Positions 44,425 to 53,283 of a DNA stretch of 64,000 nucleotides are shown in pieces. The translations under genes were made by a program, and so were the position numbers. Source of the DNA: an uncultured Pelagibacteraceae bacterium (lineage in GTDB: Bacteria; Pseudomonadota; Alphaproteobacteria; Pelagibacterales; Pelagibacteraceae); NCBI GenBank assembly GCA_902628635.1, contig CACONQ010000003.1, positions 1-64,000 of the forward strand, read 5' to 3'. The number at the start of each line of letters is the position of its first letter. Within the stretch, counting starts at the first letter, position 1. The notes under the pieces are model-generated. The model worked only from the letters and a program-made list of their open reading frames with translations, was not told the DNA's origin and searched no databases.

Positions 44425-45300
44425 TTAGTATTTAGGTAAGTTTGTATTACCTTTTAAATTTTTTAAAATTAATTCTCTCCTGAATACATAATATCCAGAA
44501 AGGCATATTACTGTAAGTCCAGTAAATGTCCAAACATCAGGAAAATCATTAAATATTAAATATCCCAATATTATGTTTGGAATTATCTCGAAATAACCAA
44601 AAGGAGCTAATTTAGAGGCATCAGCATATCTGAGTGAGTAAATTAGACATATATGTCCTAAACAAGCAAAAATTCCCATTATACCTAACCATATCCATTG
44701 ATTCATAGTTGGATTTATCCAAACAATTGGAACAAAAAATGATGAAATGAAAGCCCCTACTACACCAGTTAATAATAATGTTAATAGTGGATTATCTGTT
44801 GAATGTAATTTTCTAGTTATTACTAAATATATTCCATAAAAAAATCCAGTACCTAAACCTGCTAAAGTGGCTAAATTAAAATCTAAATATCCTGGTCTAA
44901 TTACTATTAAACTTCCTAAAAAACCAATAAGAACTGCTGCCCATCTCCTTACTCCAACTTTTTCTTTTAAAAAAAAAGGAGATAATGCTGTCGTTATAAG
45001 TGGCGCTACAAATGCTAATGTCAGAGCCTTAGCCATTGAAATAATTGAAATTGAGTAGAAGAAACAAATATTTGCAGAAAATAAAGTCAATCCTCTAATA
45101 ATTTGCAATTTTGGATTCTCAGAAAAAGTTAAATTCTTCCTGAAAAAAAAATACATTAAAGGCAAAGTCCAAAATACTGTGAAAAAATATCTTGCCCATG
45201 TTATTTGAAAAAATGATAGTTCAGATGAAAGATATTTTGCAATAGCATCCATAAATGGCAATAATGCCCAGGCTGAAAGGTTCAAAATTATTGCCTTCAT
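44425..45300 (-). CDS. EamA/RhaT family transporter
   Basis: Drug/metabolite transporter of 291 residues with ten transmembrane helices in two EamA repeats. It starts ILNLSAWALLPFMDAIAKYLS and includes the ARYFFTVFW segment after the second helix, similar to the S-adenosylmethionine uptake or general DMT subgroup. No substrate can be assigned. Followed after one base by the AEC-transporter gene upstream on the same strand, so they share an operon. Confidence 0.85.
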   Translation of the reverse strand: MKAIILNLSAWALLPFMDAIAKYLSSELSFFQITWARYFFTVFWTLPLMYFFFRKNLTFSENPKLQIIRGLTLFSANICFFYSISIISMAKALTLAFVAPLITTALSPFFLKEKVGVRRWAAVLIGFLGSLIVIRPGYLDFNLATLAGLGTGFFYGIYLVITRKLHSTDNPLLTLLLTGVVGAFISSFFVPIVWINPTMNQWIWLGIMGIFACLGHICLIYSLRYADASKLAPFGYFEIIPNIILGYLIFNDFPDVWTFTGLTVICLSGYYVFRRELILKNLKGNTNLPKY

Positions 45301-46203
45301 TTAAGAAAAATATCTTAAAGCAAAATATACTACAATAGGAATAGTTATAAACGACATCACTGTTGATACAACAATGGTGCTGGCCACGCTATCAACAACT
45401 TTTTTAGGAGAATAAATTGAACCAACCAAATAATTCAATACTGCACTTGGCATCGAGCATTGTATTAATAGAACTCCAGCAGCAAAGCCTTCTAAATCAA
45501 AAAACCAAATCAATCCAATACCAATTAATGGTCCAATAAACATTCTAGTTATTGATGATATTACCGCTTTATTAAAAGAAAAAACCTTCAATCTAGTTAA
45601 TGCTATACCAAGAGACATTAATATTAAAAAGATAGTTACATACATTAACCACTCTGTTGTATTTATTACAAAAACCGGCATATCAATTTCATAAAATAAT
45701 ACTATAGCTGAAAAAATAATTGCATAAAAAGGAGGATTTTTAATTATTACATCCAAATTAAATTTTCTATCAGCTAAAAAAACACCAACAGTAAAATGCA
45801 TTAAGATAATTAAAGAGGTAATAGAGGCGGACACTCCTAATCCTTGTGATCCATAAGCAAATAAACAAATTGGCAGGCCCATATTTCCAGTATTTGGAAA
45901 GATTAAAGGTGGCAACTCTCTTATTATATCTTTTGTATTAATTAAAAAAAGATTAATTATACCAACAATTGAGAAACAGATAATTGCGAGTAAATAGTAC
46001 CAAAAATAGTCTCTAAATATTTCAAAATTAATTCCGGTTGAAGTAACAGCGTAAATAACCATTGCTGGAGTACCAATATTAGCTGCAAAATTTGTGATAA
46101 ATTTAGTATCAATTTTTGGGTTTTTTTTACCTAAATAATACCCAATACCAACAACAAAGAATACTGGAAATACTACCTCAAAAAGTTTGATATAGATTTC
46201 CAT
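45301..46203 (-). CDS. AEC family transporter (auxin efflux carrier type)
   Basis: A 300-residue membrane protein of the AEC (auxin efflux carrier/malonate transporter) family. It has ten predicted transmembrane helices; conserved features are the GYYLGKK region after the first helix, the PNTGNMGLPICLFAYG motif, and the MPSAVLNYLVG motif near the C-terminus. Bacterial members carry organic acids, but the substrate here is unknown. It overlaps the homoserine dehydrogenase stop by one base. Confidence 0.87.
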   Translation of the reverse strand: MEIYIKLFEVVFPVFFVVGIGYYLGKKNPKIDTKFITNFAANIGTPAMVIYAVTSTGINFEIFRDYFWYYLLAIICFSIVGIINLFLINTKDIIRELPPLIFPNTGNMGLPICLFAYGSQGLGVSASITSLIILMHFTVGVFLADRKFNLDVIIKNPPFYAIIFSAIVLFYEIDMPVFVINTTEWLMYVTIFLILMSLGIALTRLKVFSFNKAVISSITRMFIGPLIGIGLIWFFDLEGFAAGVLLIQCSMPSAVLNYLVGSIYSPKKVVDSVASTIVVSTVMSFITIPIVVYFALRYFS

Positions 46204-47489
46204 TAAAATAGTCTAATCACTATAGGTTTCTTGATTATATTTTTATTTGAACTAAAAGAATTTAAACATTTTTTTGAAAAATATTCCTTTACATTGTGTG
46301 TTATGATTATAATTGAAGCTTTCTTCTTAGAATTATCAGGAATTTGTATTAATCTTTGTATCGAAATTTTATACTTTGCTAACTGCTTAGTAATTTGCGA
46401 TAAAACACCTGGTTTATCTTTAACCTCAAATCTAAGGTAAAGAGAATTTACATAATTGTTTGAGTCATAAATTTGTATTTTTTTTCTTTTTTTTGAAGAA
46501 ATACCAAATGGGTATTTTATATTACCTCTTAATATTGATAAAAGATCCGACATTAAGGCAGATGAAGTGGGTCCAGGTCCGGCACCCTCCCCTTGTAAAA
46601 CACTTTCGCCAACTGGCTTGCCTTCTAATATGACTGCATTCATCACACCAGATACATTGGCAATATACGTATTATTTTTCACTAAGCACGGGTGTACTCT
46701 TTCAAATAATTTATTATCAATTATTTCAGTTATACCAAGTAATTTTATTCTTAAATTAAGTTGTTCAGCTATATCAAAGTCCTTACTTTCGATATTCTCT
46801 ATTCCTTCCATAAGGGATTTATTAGATGATATTCTTTTATTAAATGAAAGTGCTGACAAGATTTTAACCTTTGCCATAGCATCATAACCATTAAGATCTA
46901 ATTTTGGATTTCCTGGTTCGGCATAACCTAGCTTCTGTGCTTTTTTTAAAACATTGTGGAAATTATCTTTAGTAAATTCCATTTCTGATAATATATAGTT
47001 ACATGTACCATTTAAAATTCCATGAACTTTTGAAATTTTGTTTGTTGCAAGACCTTCTTTAATTGTTCTAAGAATAGGTATCCCTCCTCCAACAGAGGCC
47101 TCAAATTCTAGATTTACTTTATTCTTTTCCGCGATTTCCGATAGTTTATCACCGTGCTTTGAAATAAGGGCTTTGTTTGGAGTAATAACATGTATTTTTT
47201 TATTTAAAGCTTTTTCCACAATAGATTTTGAAATTCCATCAGAAAGACCTATACACTCAATTAAAATATCAATTTTATTTTTAAAAATATTTAGTGGATT
47301 AGTGTAAAAAATTTTTTTATCAATTTTATATTTCCTTTTTTTATTTTTATTTTTTGCTGAAATAGCTACGATTTTTATTTGTTTGCCTGTTTTTGTTTCG
47401 ATGTCCTTTTTTTTTATTTTTAATTCATTATAAAGATAAAGACCAACTTGACCTAATCCAACAATAGCAATATTATAATTTTTTTTCAT
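46203..47489 (-). CDS. hom: Homoserine dehydrogenase
   Basis: Reduces aspartate semialdehyde to homoserine on the pathway to methionine, threonine and isoleucine. The 428 residues have the NAD(P) loop GLGQVGLYLYNEL, the catalytic region with GILNGTCNYILSEM, the GYDAMAKVKILS segment, and a C-terminal ACT domain (about residues 345-425, FEVKDKPGVLSQITKQLAK). ACT domains commonly sense threonine. Its product feeds the O-acetylhomoserine sulfhydrylase-like enzyme encoded at 49760. Confidence 0.95.
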   Translation of the reverse strand: MKKNYNIAIVGLGQVGLYLYNELKIKKKDIETKTGKQIKIVAISAKNKNKKRKYKIDKKIFYTNPLNIFKNKIDILIECIGLSDGISKSIVEKALNKKIHVITPNKALISKHGDKLSEIAEKNKVNLEFEASVGGGIPILRTIKEGLATNKISKVHGILNGTCNYILSEMEFTKDNFHNVLKKAQKLGYAEPGNPKLDLNGYDAMAKVKILSALSFNKRISSNKSLMEGIENIESKDFDIAEQLNLRIKLLGITEIIDNKLFERVHPCLVKNNTYIANVSGVMNAVILEGKPVGESVLQGEGAGPGPTSSALMSDLLSILRGNIKYPFGISSKKRKKIQIYDSNNYVNSLYLRFEVKDKPGVLSQITKQLAKYKISIQRLIQIPDNSKKKASIIIITHNVKEYFSKKCLNSFSSNKNIIKKPIVIRLF

Positions 47490-47490
47490 T

Positions 47491-47661
47491 TTAGTTTTCT
47501 ATATTTGGAAAATCTTTATTTTTATTATAATTTATTAACATTTCTTTATATTCATCAATCGATAAATCATACAAATTATTTTCATTAAAAGAACTTGTAT
47601 CTACTTTTTTATTAGACATACATGAAGTTAGTAAAAATAAAAGTATTATAAATATTCTCAT
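47491..47661 (-). CDS. Small lipoprotein, 56 residues
   Basis: ATG at 47661-47659 to TAA at 47493-47491. The product has an N-terminal hydrophobic signal with lipobox LTSC (MRIFIILLFLLTSC), then a short polar domain rich in Asn/Asp/Lys with SIDEYKEMLINY. It is coupled to argC by a 4-base overlap: the argC stop and this ATG share TCAT on the plus strand (ATGA on the coding strand). I do not recognise the family. The lipobox and the coupling make it likely to be real. Confidence 0.7.
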   Translation of the reverse strand: MRIFIILLFLLTSCMSNKKVDTSSFNENNLYDLSIDEYKEMLINYNKNKDFPNIEN

Positions 47662-48674
47662 ATAAGTCCCATTTTTTCAGGAAAATTAAATTTTTTATTC
47701 ATGTTTTGAATGGCTTGACCAGATCCACCTTTTATTAGGTTATCGATGCTTGATAAAATTATCAGTTTATTTTTATATTTTGACTTACATACTGATATTT
47801 TACAATAATTAGTATTAATAACATCATTTGTACTTAAATAAGTATTTTTACTCATTATTTTTATAAAATGATCATTTTTATAGAAATTTAGAAGCGTTTT
47901 ATAAATTTTATCTTGGGTAATATTTTTATTCATATCTATATATATTGTAGTTAGTATTCCTCTAAACATTGGTGTTAAATGTGGTGTAAAACTAAAATTT
48001 ATTTTTTTATTAGATGCTAAATTTAATTCGTTTTGAATTTCAGAATTATGTCTATGAAAGCCTACCCCATATGCACTAAGTGATTCGTATAAGTTTTTAT
48101 TTTTATATTTTTTATGGACACCTCTCCCAGCACCTGAATAACCAGATTTAGAGTCTATAATAATATTTTTCAAACTAATCATATTTTTTTTAACAAGTGG
48201 GACAAGTGGTAATAAAATTGATGTTGGGTAACATCCTGGGCAAGATAAAATTTGAAATTTTTTTAAATTCTTTGAGTTAAGTTCGGGTAATGAATAAATA
48301 CTTTTTTTAATATTTATTTGTGCTTTATGTTTTTGTTTGTACCATTTTAGGTAGTCTTTAGCACTCAGTCTAAAGTCAGCTGCTAGATCAATTAAAACAT
48401 TATTTTTATTTAAATTATTTGATATGATCTGTGCTTCACCATTTGGCAATGCAGTAAAGATAAGGTCAACATCTTTTAATTTAGTTTTATCAAATTTAGT
48501 TATTTTGGGTAATTTTTTCTTAATAGATTTATCAAAGAAAGAAATTTTCTTTCCGACAGATGAACTCCCACAAAGATATTTAATCTCTACTCTTTTATGA
48601 TTTAGTAAGAGTTTAATTAATTGAATACCAATATAACCAGTACAACCAGCTACTAATACATTAAGTTTAGCCAT
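47658..48674 (-). CDS. argC: N-acetyl-gamma-glutamyl-phosphate reductase
   Basis: Third enzyme of arginine synthesis. The 338-residue protein has the Rossmann opening VLVAGCTGYIGIQLIKLL and the catalytic Cys in LSCPGCYPTS, with the later GYSGAGRGV segment. Length is normal for the ArgC type 1 group. It follows rpsI after 33 bases on the minus strand and overlaps the small lipoprotein gene. Confidence 0.95.
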   Translation of the reverse strand: MAKLNVLVAGCTGYIGIQLIKLLLNHKRVEIKYLCGSSSVGKKISFFDKSIKKKLPKITKFDKTKLKDVDLIFTALPNGEAQIISNNLNKNNVLIDLAADFRLSAKDYLKWYKQKHKAQINIKKSIYSLPELNSKNLKKFQILSCPGCYPTSILLPLVPLVKKNMISLKNIIIDSKSGYSGAGRGVHKKYKNKNLYESLSAYGVGFHRHNSEIQNELNLASNKKINFSFTPHLTPMFRGILTTIYIDMNKNITQDKIYKTLLNFYKNDHFIKIMSKNTYLSTNDVINTNYCKISVCKSKYKNKLIILSSIDNLIKGGSGQAIQNMNKKFNFPEKMGLI

Positions 48675-48707
48675 TTTATATTATAACAGTTTAAATTAAA
48701 AAAAGTA

Positions 48708-49142
48708 TTATCTTTTAGAGAACTGAAAACTTCGTCTAGCTTTTCTATGACCGTATTTTTTTCTTTCAACTGCCCTAGAATCTCTTGTGGTCAGTTTTTC
48801 TTTTTTAAGTGTAGTCTTCGAGTTTGCATCAAATAATACTAGAGCCTTAGAAATACCATGAACTAAAGCTCCTACTTGACCTGATAATCCACCACCCTTC
48901 ACATTACATTTTACATCATATGAAGTGGAAACATTAAGGATTTCGAATGGCCTTAATAATTGCATTTTATGGTTAGCTCTTTTAAAGTAATCTTTATAAT
49001 CTTTACCATTAATTGAAATATTGCCATTTCCTTTCTTAAGCCAGATTTTAGCTATAGATGTTTTTCTTCTGCCTGTAGCGTACTTACTTCCTTCAATATC
49101 CATTTTAGATTTTGTTGTCTGCGAGTTTGATGCTGTTTCCAT
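48708..49142 (-). CDS. rpsI: 30S ribosomal protein S9
   Basis: Small-subunit protein with a C-terminal tail that reaches the P-site tRNA. The 144 residues include YATGRRKTSIAKIWLKKG, the GLSGQVGALVHGISKAL segment and the ending RKARRSFQFSKR, invariant in S9. An N-terminal polar extension (METASNSQTTKSK) precedes the core, common in alphaproteobacteria. Its ATG directly abuts the rplM stop, so rplM-rpsI are one operon. Confidence 0.97.
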   Translation of the reverse strand: METASNSQTTKSKMDIEGSKYATGRRKTSIAKIWLKKGNGNISINGKDYKDYFKRANHKMQLLRPFEILNVSTSYDVKCNVKGGGLSGQVGALVHGISKALVLFDANSKTTLKKEKLTTRDSRAVERKKYGHRKARRSFQFSKR

Positions 49143-49604
49143 TTAATTTTTAATAATATTTTTTCTGTTTAAATTTGACAAATTTAATACAACTGGACTT
49201 TGTGATACATGTGGATGGTCACTTCCTGAATAAATTTTTAATTTTGTAAGCTGTTTTTTTGCTAATGGTCCTTTTGGTAGCATTCTTTTCACTGCTAATT
49301 TTAAAATTTCATCAGGTTTATTTTTTTCAGTTAATTTTTCTGGAGTTATCTCTTTTATACCCCCAGGGTAACCTGTGTGTTTATAATATTTTTTGTTTTG
49401 AAATTTACTTCCAGTAAATTTTATTTTTTCTATATTTTTAACTATTACAAAATCTCCTGTATCCATATGTGGAGTATATGTAGCTTTATTTTTCCCTCTT
49501 AAAATTTTTGATATCACTGTAGCAAGTCTTCCAACAACAGCGTTATTAGCATCGATCTCGTACCATTTTGAGGTTATCTCAGATTTTTTTATAAATTTAG
49601 TCAT
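49143..49604 (-). CDS. rplM: 50S ribosomal protein L13
   Basis: Early-assembling large-subunit protein that binds 23S rRNA. The start chosen is ATG 49604 (MTKFIKKSEITSKWYEID), giving 153 residues, the usual size. A longer frame starts at TTG 49643, but that TTG is the first half of a TTGACA -35 box, so the extension is not accepted. Core motifs are VVGRLATVISKILRGK, DFVIVKN, HTGYPGG and PKGPLAKKQLTKLKIY. The stop abuts the rpsI start. Confidence 0.95.
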   Translation of the reverse strand: MTKFIKKSEITSKWYEIDANNAVVGRLATVISKILRGKNKATYTPHMDTGDFVIVKNIEKIKFTGSKFQNKKYYKHTGYPGGIKEITPEKLTEKNKPDEILKLAVKRMLPKGPLAKKQLTKLKIYSGSDHPHVSQSPVVLNLSNLNRKNIIKN

Positions 49605-49614
49605 GGATGCGGGA

Positions 49615-49643
49615 TTAATACTTATAAAAGTATTGTTTGTCAA
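49615..49643 (-). promoter_or_regulatory. Promoter for rplM-rpsI, sigma70 type
   Basis: On the minus strand TTGACA (49643-49638) is a perfect -35, then 17 bases, then TATTAA (49620-49615) as -10. Transcription should start about 7 bases further, leaving very few bases before the rplM ATG at 49604. The mRNA is therefore nearly leaderless, with no room for a Shine-Dalgarno sequence. Confidence 0.65.
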
Positions 49644-49717
49644 TTAATAGGTCCTCTAAATTACTACAAAAGTTAAGTAATAAAGCGCTTTTTAGCTATT
49701 GCTTACATAACTTAAAC

Positions 49718-49723
49718 TATAAT
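49718..49723 (+). promoter_or_regulatory. Candidate -10 box for the sulfhydrylase gene
   Basis: TATAAT (49718-49723) lies about 37 bases before the ATG at 49760. The -35 side is weak (GCTATT at 17 bases). The imperfect hairpin around 49671-49714 is upstream of this box, so it would be DNA operator sequence and not part of the mRNA leader. The leader is too short to hold a SAM riboswitch. Confidence 0.5.
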
Positions 49724-49759
49724 AAAATTGAATTTCAATAAATAAGGGAGGAAACAAAA

Positions 49760-51079
49760 ATGAGTAAAAATCCAGAAACAATAGCTTTGCATGGTGGTGA
49801 TTATAGAAGTGATCCATCTACCACTTCTGTAGCAGTACCAATATATAGGACTACATCTTATCAGTTTAAGAATACCGATAATGCTGCGAATTTATTTGCT
49901 TTAAAAGAATTTGGTAACATTTACACAAGGATCATGAATCCAACTAATGATGTACTTGAAAAAAGAGTTGCTGCATTAGAAGGTGGATTAGCATGTGTTA
50001 CAGTTGGCTCAGGTCAAGCTGCATCTACTTTTGCTATTATGAATGTCTGTCAATCAGGAGATAATTTTATAAGTTCAACAGATTTATACGGTGGCACAGT
50101 AAACTTATTTACACATACTCTTAAAAAACTTGGTATTGAGTGTAGATATGCCGATCCTTCTGATCCAAAAAACTTTGAAAAATTAATCGATGAAAGAACA
50201 AGATGTTTTTATGCTGAAACTCTTCCTAATCCATATTTAAGAGTTTTTCCTATAAAAGAAGTTTCTGATATTGGAAGAAAACATAATATACCATTAATCA
50301 TGGACAACACAGCAGCTCCTGTAATATGTAAACCAATCGAACATGGTGCGGCAGTAGTAGTTCATTCATTAACTAAATTTATTGGTGGACACGGAACTGT
50401 AATTGGTGGTTGTTTGGTTGATGGAGGAAACTTTGACTGGACAGCAGATAAAAAAAGGCAACCAATGTTTAATGAACCTGATGCTAGTTATGGTGGTGCT
50501 GTATGGGGAGAGGTTGTTCCTCAATTAACTGGTGCAAATGTAGCTTTTGCTGTAAGAGCCAGAGTATGTTTACTAAGAGACTTAGGCGCTCCATTAGCTC
50601 CAGACAATGCATGGGGAATAATTCAAGGACTTGAAACAGCTCCATTAAGAATGAAACAACATTGTTCTAATGCTGAAAAAGCGGTTGCTTTTTTAAGCAA
50701 ACATAAAAATGTTGAAAGAGTAATCTATCCAACACTACATAAGGGAGATATAGCAGCACGGTCTAAAAAATATCTTAAAGGCGGAAACGGTGCTCTTGTT
50801 GGTATTGAAGTTAAGGGTGGAGTCGAAGCTGGTAAAAAGTTTATTGAGGCTTTAAAAATGTTTTACCATGTAGCTAATATTGGGGATGCAAGAAGTTTAG
50901 CAATACATCCCGCAACTACAACACATAGTCAATTAACGCCTGAAGAGCTTCTAGCTGCAGGAGTTACACCTGGTTATGTAAGATTATCTATAGGTATTGA
51001 ACATCCAGATGATATAATAGCTGATTTAGATCAAGCACTAAGTGCTTCTGGTAAGCCTAACCTTAAAGCGGTAAGTTAG
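49760..51079 (+). CDS. metY: O-acetylhomoserine sulfhydrylase-like PLP enzyme (MetY)
   Basis: Cys/Met metabolism PLP enzyme of 439 residues. It has the family start LHGGDYRSDPST, SGQAASTFAI, the MDNTAAPVICKP segment and the PLP lysine in SLTKFIGGHG, and the C-terminal HPATTTHSQLTPEEL. These features match O-acetylhomoserine aminocarboxypropyltransferase, which makes homocysteine from O-acetylhomoserine and sulfide or methanethiol. It is preceded by a strong SD, GGGAGG (49746-49751), 8 bases from the ATG. Its end overlaps ctaA convergently by 17 bases. Confidence 0.92.
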   Translation: MSKNPETIALHGGDYRSDPSTTSVAVPIYRTTSYQFKNTDNAANLFALKEFGNIYTRIMNPTNDVLEKRVAALEGGLACVTVGSGQAASTFAIMNVCQSGDNFISSTDLYGGTVNLFTHTLKKLGIECRYADPSDPKNFEKLIDERTRCFYAETLPNPYLRVFPIKEVSDIGRKHNIPLIMDNTAAPVICKPIEHGAAVVVHSLTKFIGGHGTVIGGCLVDGGNFDWTADKKRQPMFNEPDASYGGAVWGEVVPQLTGANVAFAVRARVCLLRDLGAPLAPDNAWGIIQGLETAPLRMKQHCSNAEKAVAFLSKHKNVERVIYPTLHKGDIAARSKKYLKGGNGALVGIEVKGGVEAGKKFIEALKMFYHVANIGDARSLAIHPATTTHSQLTPEELLAAGVTPGYVRLSIGIEHPDDIIADLDQALSASGKPNLKAVS

Positions 51080-52088
51080 TTTTAAAATTTTTATATAAAA
51101 TAAATAAAAAACTACTTACAACTAATATTGATCCTATTTGGTGCAAAGATGCATATATAATTTTTGCACCAGATAATAATGTAATAATCCCTAAAATAAT
51201 TTGAAAACAAATTGCTAAATCGAAAATCAATAACGGTTTAATTGGTAATCTGCTCTTTATATAAATGTAATTAAAATACAAAACTAGAAGCGTTAAAATA
51301 TAAGCAATGTTTCTATGAATAAATTGAACAATTGAAGGTGTGCTAAATGCCTCTAGGGAAAAAATCAGTTTTGCATTACTATCATTTGGTAAAAAATCTC
51401 CATTCATATCGGGCCATGTATTGTAAATTAACCCACCATCTAAACCAGCAAGAAATGCGCCTAAAATAATTTGTAAAAATATTAAGATAAAAATTGAAAG
51501 AACTAACGAAGATGAAATTTTATTACGAAAAGATTTTATCTGTAAATTTTCAAATATATACCATAGAGTAAGAGATAATATCACAAAAGCTAAAGATAAA
51601 TGTGTTGCAAGTCTATAGTGGCTCACATCTACTCTATCAACTAAACCGCTCTCAACCATGTACCAACCAACTATTCCCTGCAAACAAACTAAGAAAAATA
51701 TTGTAGTATATTTGTATATTGAAATATTTTTATTTCTGAATTTAAAAAAAAAGAATATTAATGGTATTATACAGACTAAACCAATAATTCTCCCAAGTAA
51801 TCTGTGAAAATACTCCCAATAAAAAATAAATTTAAATTCGTTTAATGAAATATCACTATTTAAATAAATAAATTCAGGAATTTTTTTATACTTTTCAAAA
51901 TATATATTCCATTCGTTTGAATTTATAGGAGGCAAAATACCTTTAAATAATTCCCATTGAGTAATTGATAGACCAGAATCAGTAAGTCTCGTTAATCCAC
52001 CTATAGCAATCATAAAGATCAATAATAAATAAATGGTTAATAACCAATATGTAATCGCTTTAGTTTTGATATCGCTATTTACAAACAT
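51063..52088 (-). CDS. ctaA: Heme A synthase (COX15/CtaA type)
   Basis: Inner-membrane enzyme that oxidises heme O to heme A for cytochrome c oxidase. The 341-residue sequence has eight transmembrane helices and the type 2 (alphaproteobacterial/mitochondrial) motifs: GGLTRLTDSGLSITQW near the N-terminus, EYFHRLLGRIIGL with a heme His, RLATHLSLAF, and FIHRNIAY. Length is normal for the type 2 enzyme. The gene is divergent from the chorismate mutase gene. Confidence 0.95.
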   Translation of the reverse strand: MFVNSDIKTKAITYWLLTIYLLLIFMIAIGGLTRLTDSGLSITQWELFKGILPPINSNEWNIYFEKYKKIPEFIYLNSDISLNEFKFIFYWEYFHRLLGRIIGLVCIIPLIFFFFKFRNKNISIYKYTTIFFLVCLQGIVGWYMVESGLVDRVDVSHYRLATHLSLAFVILSLTLWYIFENLQIKSFRNKISSSLVLSIFILIFLQIILGAFLAGLDGGLIYNTWPDMNGDFLPNDSNAKLIFSLEAFSTPSIVQFIHRNIAYILTLLVLYFNYIYIKSRLPIKPLLIFDLAICFQIILGIITLLSGAKIIYASLHQIGSILVVSSFLFILYKNFKTNLPL

Positions 52089-52130
52089 GCTTTATAAATA
52101 TAATAATTTATTATTCAACCAATTGTATAA

Positions 52131-52418
52131 ATGTCGCCATTAAATAAAAGTAAATTATCAAAAATAAGGAATAAACTAGATAAACTCGATAATACACTAC
52201 TTAATATAATAAAAAAAAGAACTCTTTTAGTTAATGAAGTTCTCAAGTTAAAAAAATATAAAAATGAAATAATAGATAAAAAAAGAATATCATTTATCCT
52301 TAAGAAAATAAAAAAGAAATCAATTCAGAAAAAGATAGATCCTAAAATTACCAATAGAATTTGGAAAAATATGATTTGGTCCTATATAGACTACGAGAAA
52401 AGAAACTTTAAAAAATAA
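52131..52418 (+). CDS. Chorismate mutase, AroQ type
   Basis: A 95-residue all-helical protein: N-terminal helix with IRNKLDKLDNTLLNIIKKRTLL, central helix with DKKRISFILKKIKKK and a third helix ending in WKNMIWSYIDYEKRNFKK. The pattern (R..ID..L..L..R) is that of AroQ chorismate mutases, which convert chorismate to prephenate. It stands alone here rather than being fused to PheA. On the + strand within an otherwise minus-strand region. Confidence 0.85.
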   Translation: MSPLNKSKLSKIRNKLDKLDNTLLNIIKKRTLLVNEVLKLKKYKNEIIDKKRISFILKKIKKKSIQKKIDPKITNRIWKNMIWSYIDYEKRNFKK

Positions 52419-52422
52419 TAAA

Positions 52423-52614
52423 CTATTTACTATGAGGAGGCAGTTTTTTCTCTACAAAAATTTCATGTTTTCTGGTGCTTGGATTATATTTTCTAGCTTT
52501 TAACTTAATCTTTGCTTTTTCACCACCTGCCGGTTTTTTAACATAATAAAAAAAAGGACTATCTGGTTTAGCTTCAGGTACCAATCTTACTTTAACATGT
52601 GTTTTTTTTGCCAT
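52423..52614 (-). CDS. rpmG: 50S ribosomal protein L33
   Basis: Small ribosomal protein with 63 residues, somewhat longer than the usual 55, with a C-terminal LPPHSK tail. The core has AKKTHVKVRLV, FFYYVKKP and KARKYNPSTRKHEIFVEKK. The zinc-binding CxxC pairs are absent, so it is the C-minus type. It sits one base from the MerR gene (1-base overlap) on the minus strand. Confidence 0.94.
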   Translation of the reverse strand: MAKKTHVKVRLVPEAKPDSPFFYYVKKPAGGEKAKIKLKARKYNPSTRKHEIFVEKKLPPHSK

Positions 52615-53000
52615 TAATTTATATCTTTTATTTCTTTTATAATTTTTAGAATTTTAGTTAATTTTAATTTTATATTTTTATCAGTGATATTTATAGATTT
52701 TTCTGAGAAATCGTCAATATTTAAAGAAGTATTTTTATTAAGCATTTTTTTCACTCCATTTATAGTGAAACCTTCTTCTTTAAGTAAAAATTTAATTTTT
52801 TTTAGCATTTCTATGCTGTTCTGGTCATAATATCTTCTTTTTGAATTAAAAACTTTAGGTTTAATTTGTTTAAAATTTTTTTCCCAAAACCGGATAGTAT
52901 GCGTACTTAACTTTCCACTTTTTTTATCACGTAAATTCAAAATTTCAGCGACCTCGCTTATTGTTTTATATGCTTTTTCAAGCTTATTGATTGTTTTCAT
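52614..53000 (-). CDS. MerR family transcriptional regulator
   Basis: A 128-residue protein with an N-terminal MerR winged helix: YKTISEVAEILNLR, HTIRFWEKNFKQIKPK and RRYYDQNSIEMLKKI, then a short helical dimerisation part. No C-terminal effector domain is present. In alphaproteobacteria a MerR regulator lies directly after ihfA, as here, and its target is unknown. Overlaps ihfA by 17 bases. Confidence 0.9.
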   Translation of the reverse strand: MKTINKLEKAYKTISEVAEILNLRDKKSGKLSTHTIRFWEKNFKQIKPKVFNSKRRYYDQNSIEMLKKIKFLLKEEGFTINGVKKMLNKNTSLNIDDFSEKSINITDKNIKLKLTKILKIIKEIKDIN

Positions 53001-53283
53001 TTATAAAATTTTTAAATTCTTTTGAAGGTTTAAATAAAATTACTTTACGCTCCTTTATCAATTTTTTTTCTTTGGTTTGAAAGTTTATCCCAGGTCTACT
53101 TTTTTTTTCTCTAATTATAAATGTTCCAAAATTAGAGATTTTTATTTTTTTATGCTGAATTAAATTTTCAATAATGCTATCAATTATATCATCAAATAGA
53201 TTATCAGCTATTTTTTTTGAAAAACCAATCTGCATATAAATAGCATTGATAATATCTTTTTTAGTTAAATTAATTCTCATCAA
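52984..53283 (-). CDS. ihfA: Integration host factor subunit alpha
   Basis: Nucleoid-associated DNA-bending protein of 99 residues. The start NLTKKDIINAIYMQIGFSKK, the KIKISNFGTFIIREKKSRPG strand with the DNA-intercalating Pro, and the FKPSKEFKNFIN end are all typical of the HU/IHF fold. Assignment to the alpha subunit rests on position after plsX. The first Met could be either of two consecutive Met codons. It overlaps plsX by 4 bases; the usual fabH between them is missing. Confidence 0.9.
   Translation of the reverse strand: MMRINLTKKDIINAIYMQIGFSKKIADNLFDDIIDSIIENLIQHKKIKISNFGTFIIREKKSRPGINFQTKEKKLIKERKVILFKPSKEFKNFINENNQ

Noticed and set aside
49660-49760. SAM riboswitch upstream of the metY-like gene
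   Set aside because: SAM-II and SAM-V elements occur in some SAR11 methionine genes. The imperfect hairpin near 49671-49714 is upstream of the best -10 box, so it would not be in the mRNA, and the short leader has no recognised aptamer core.
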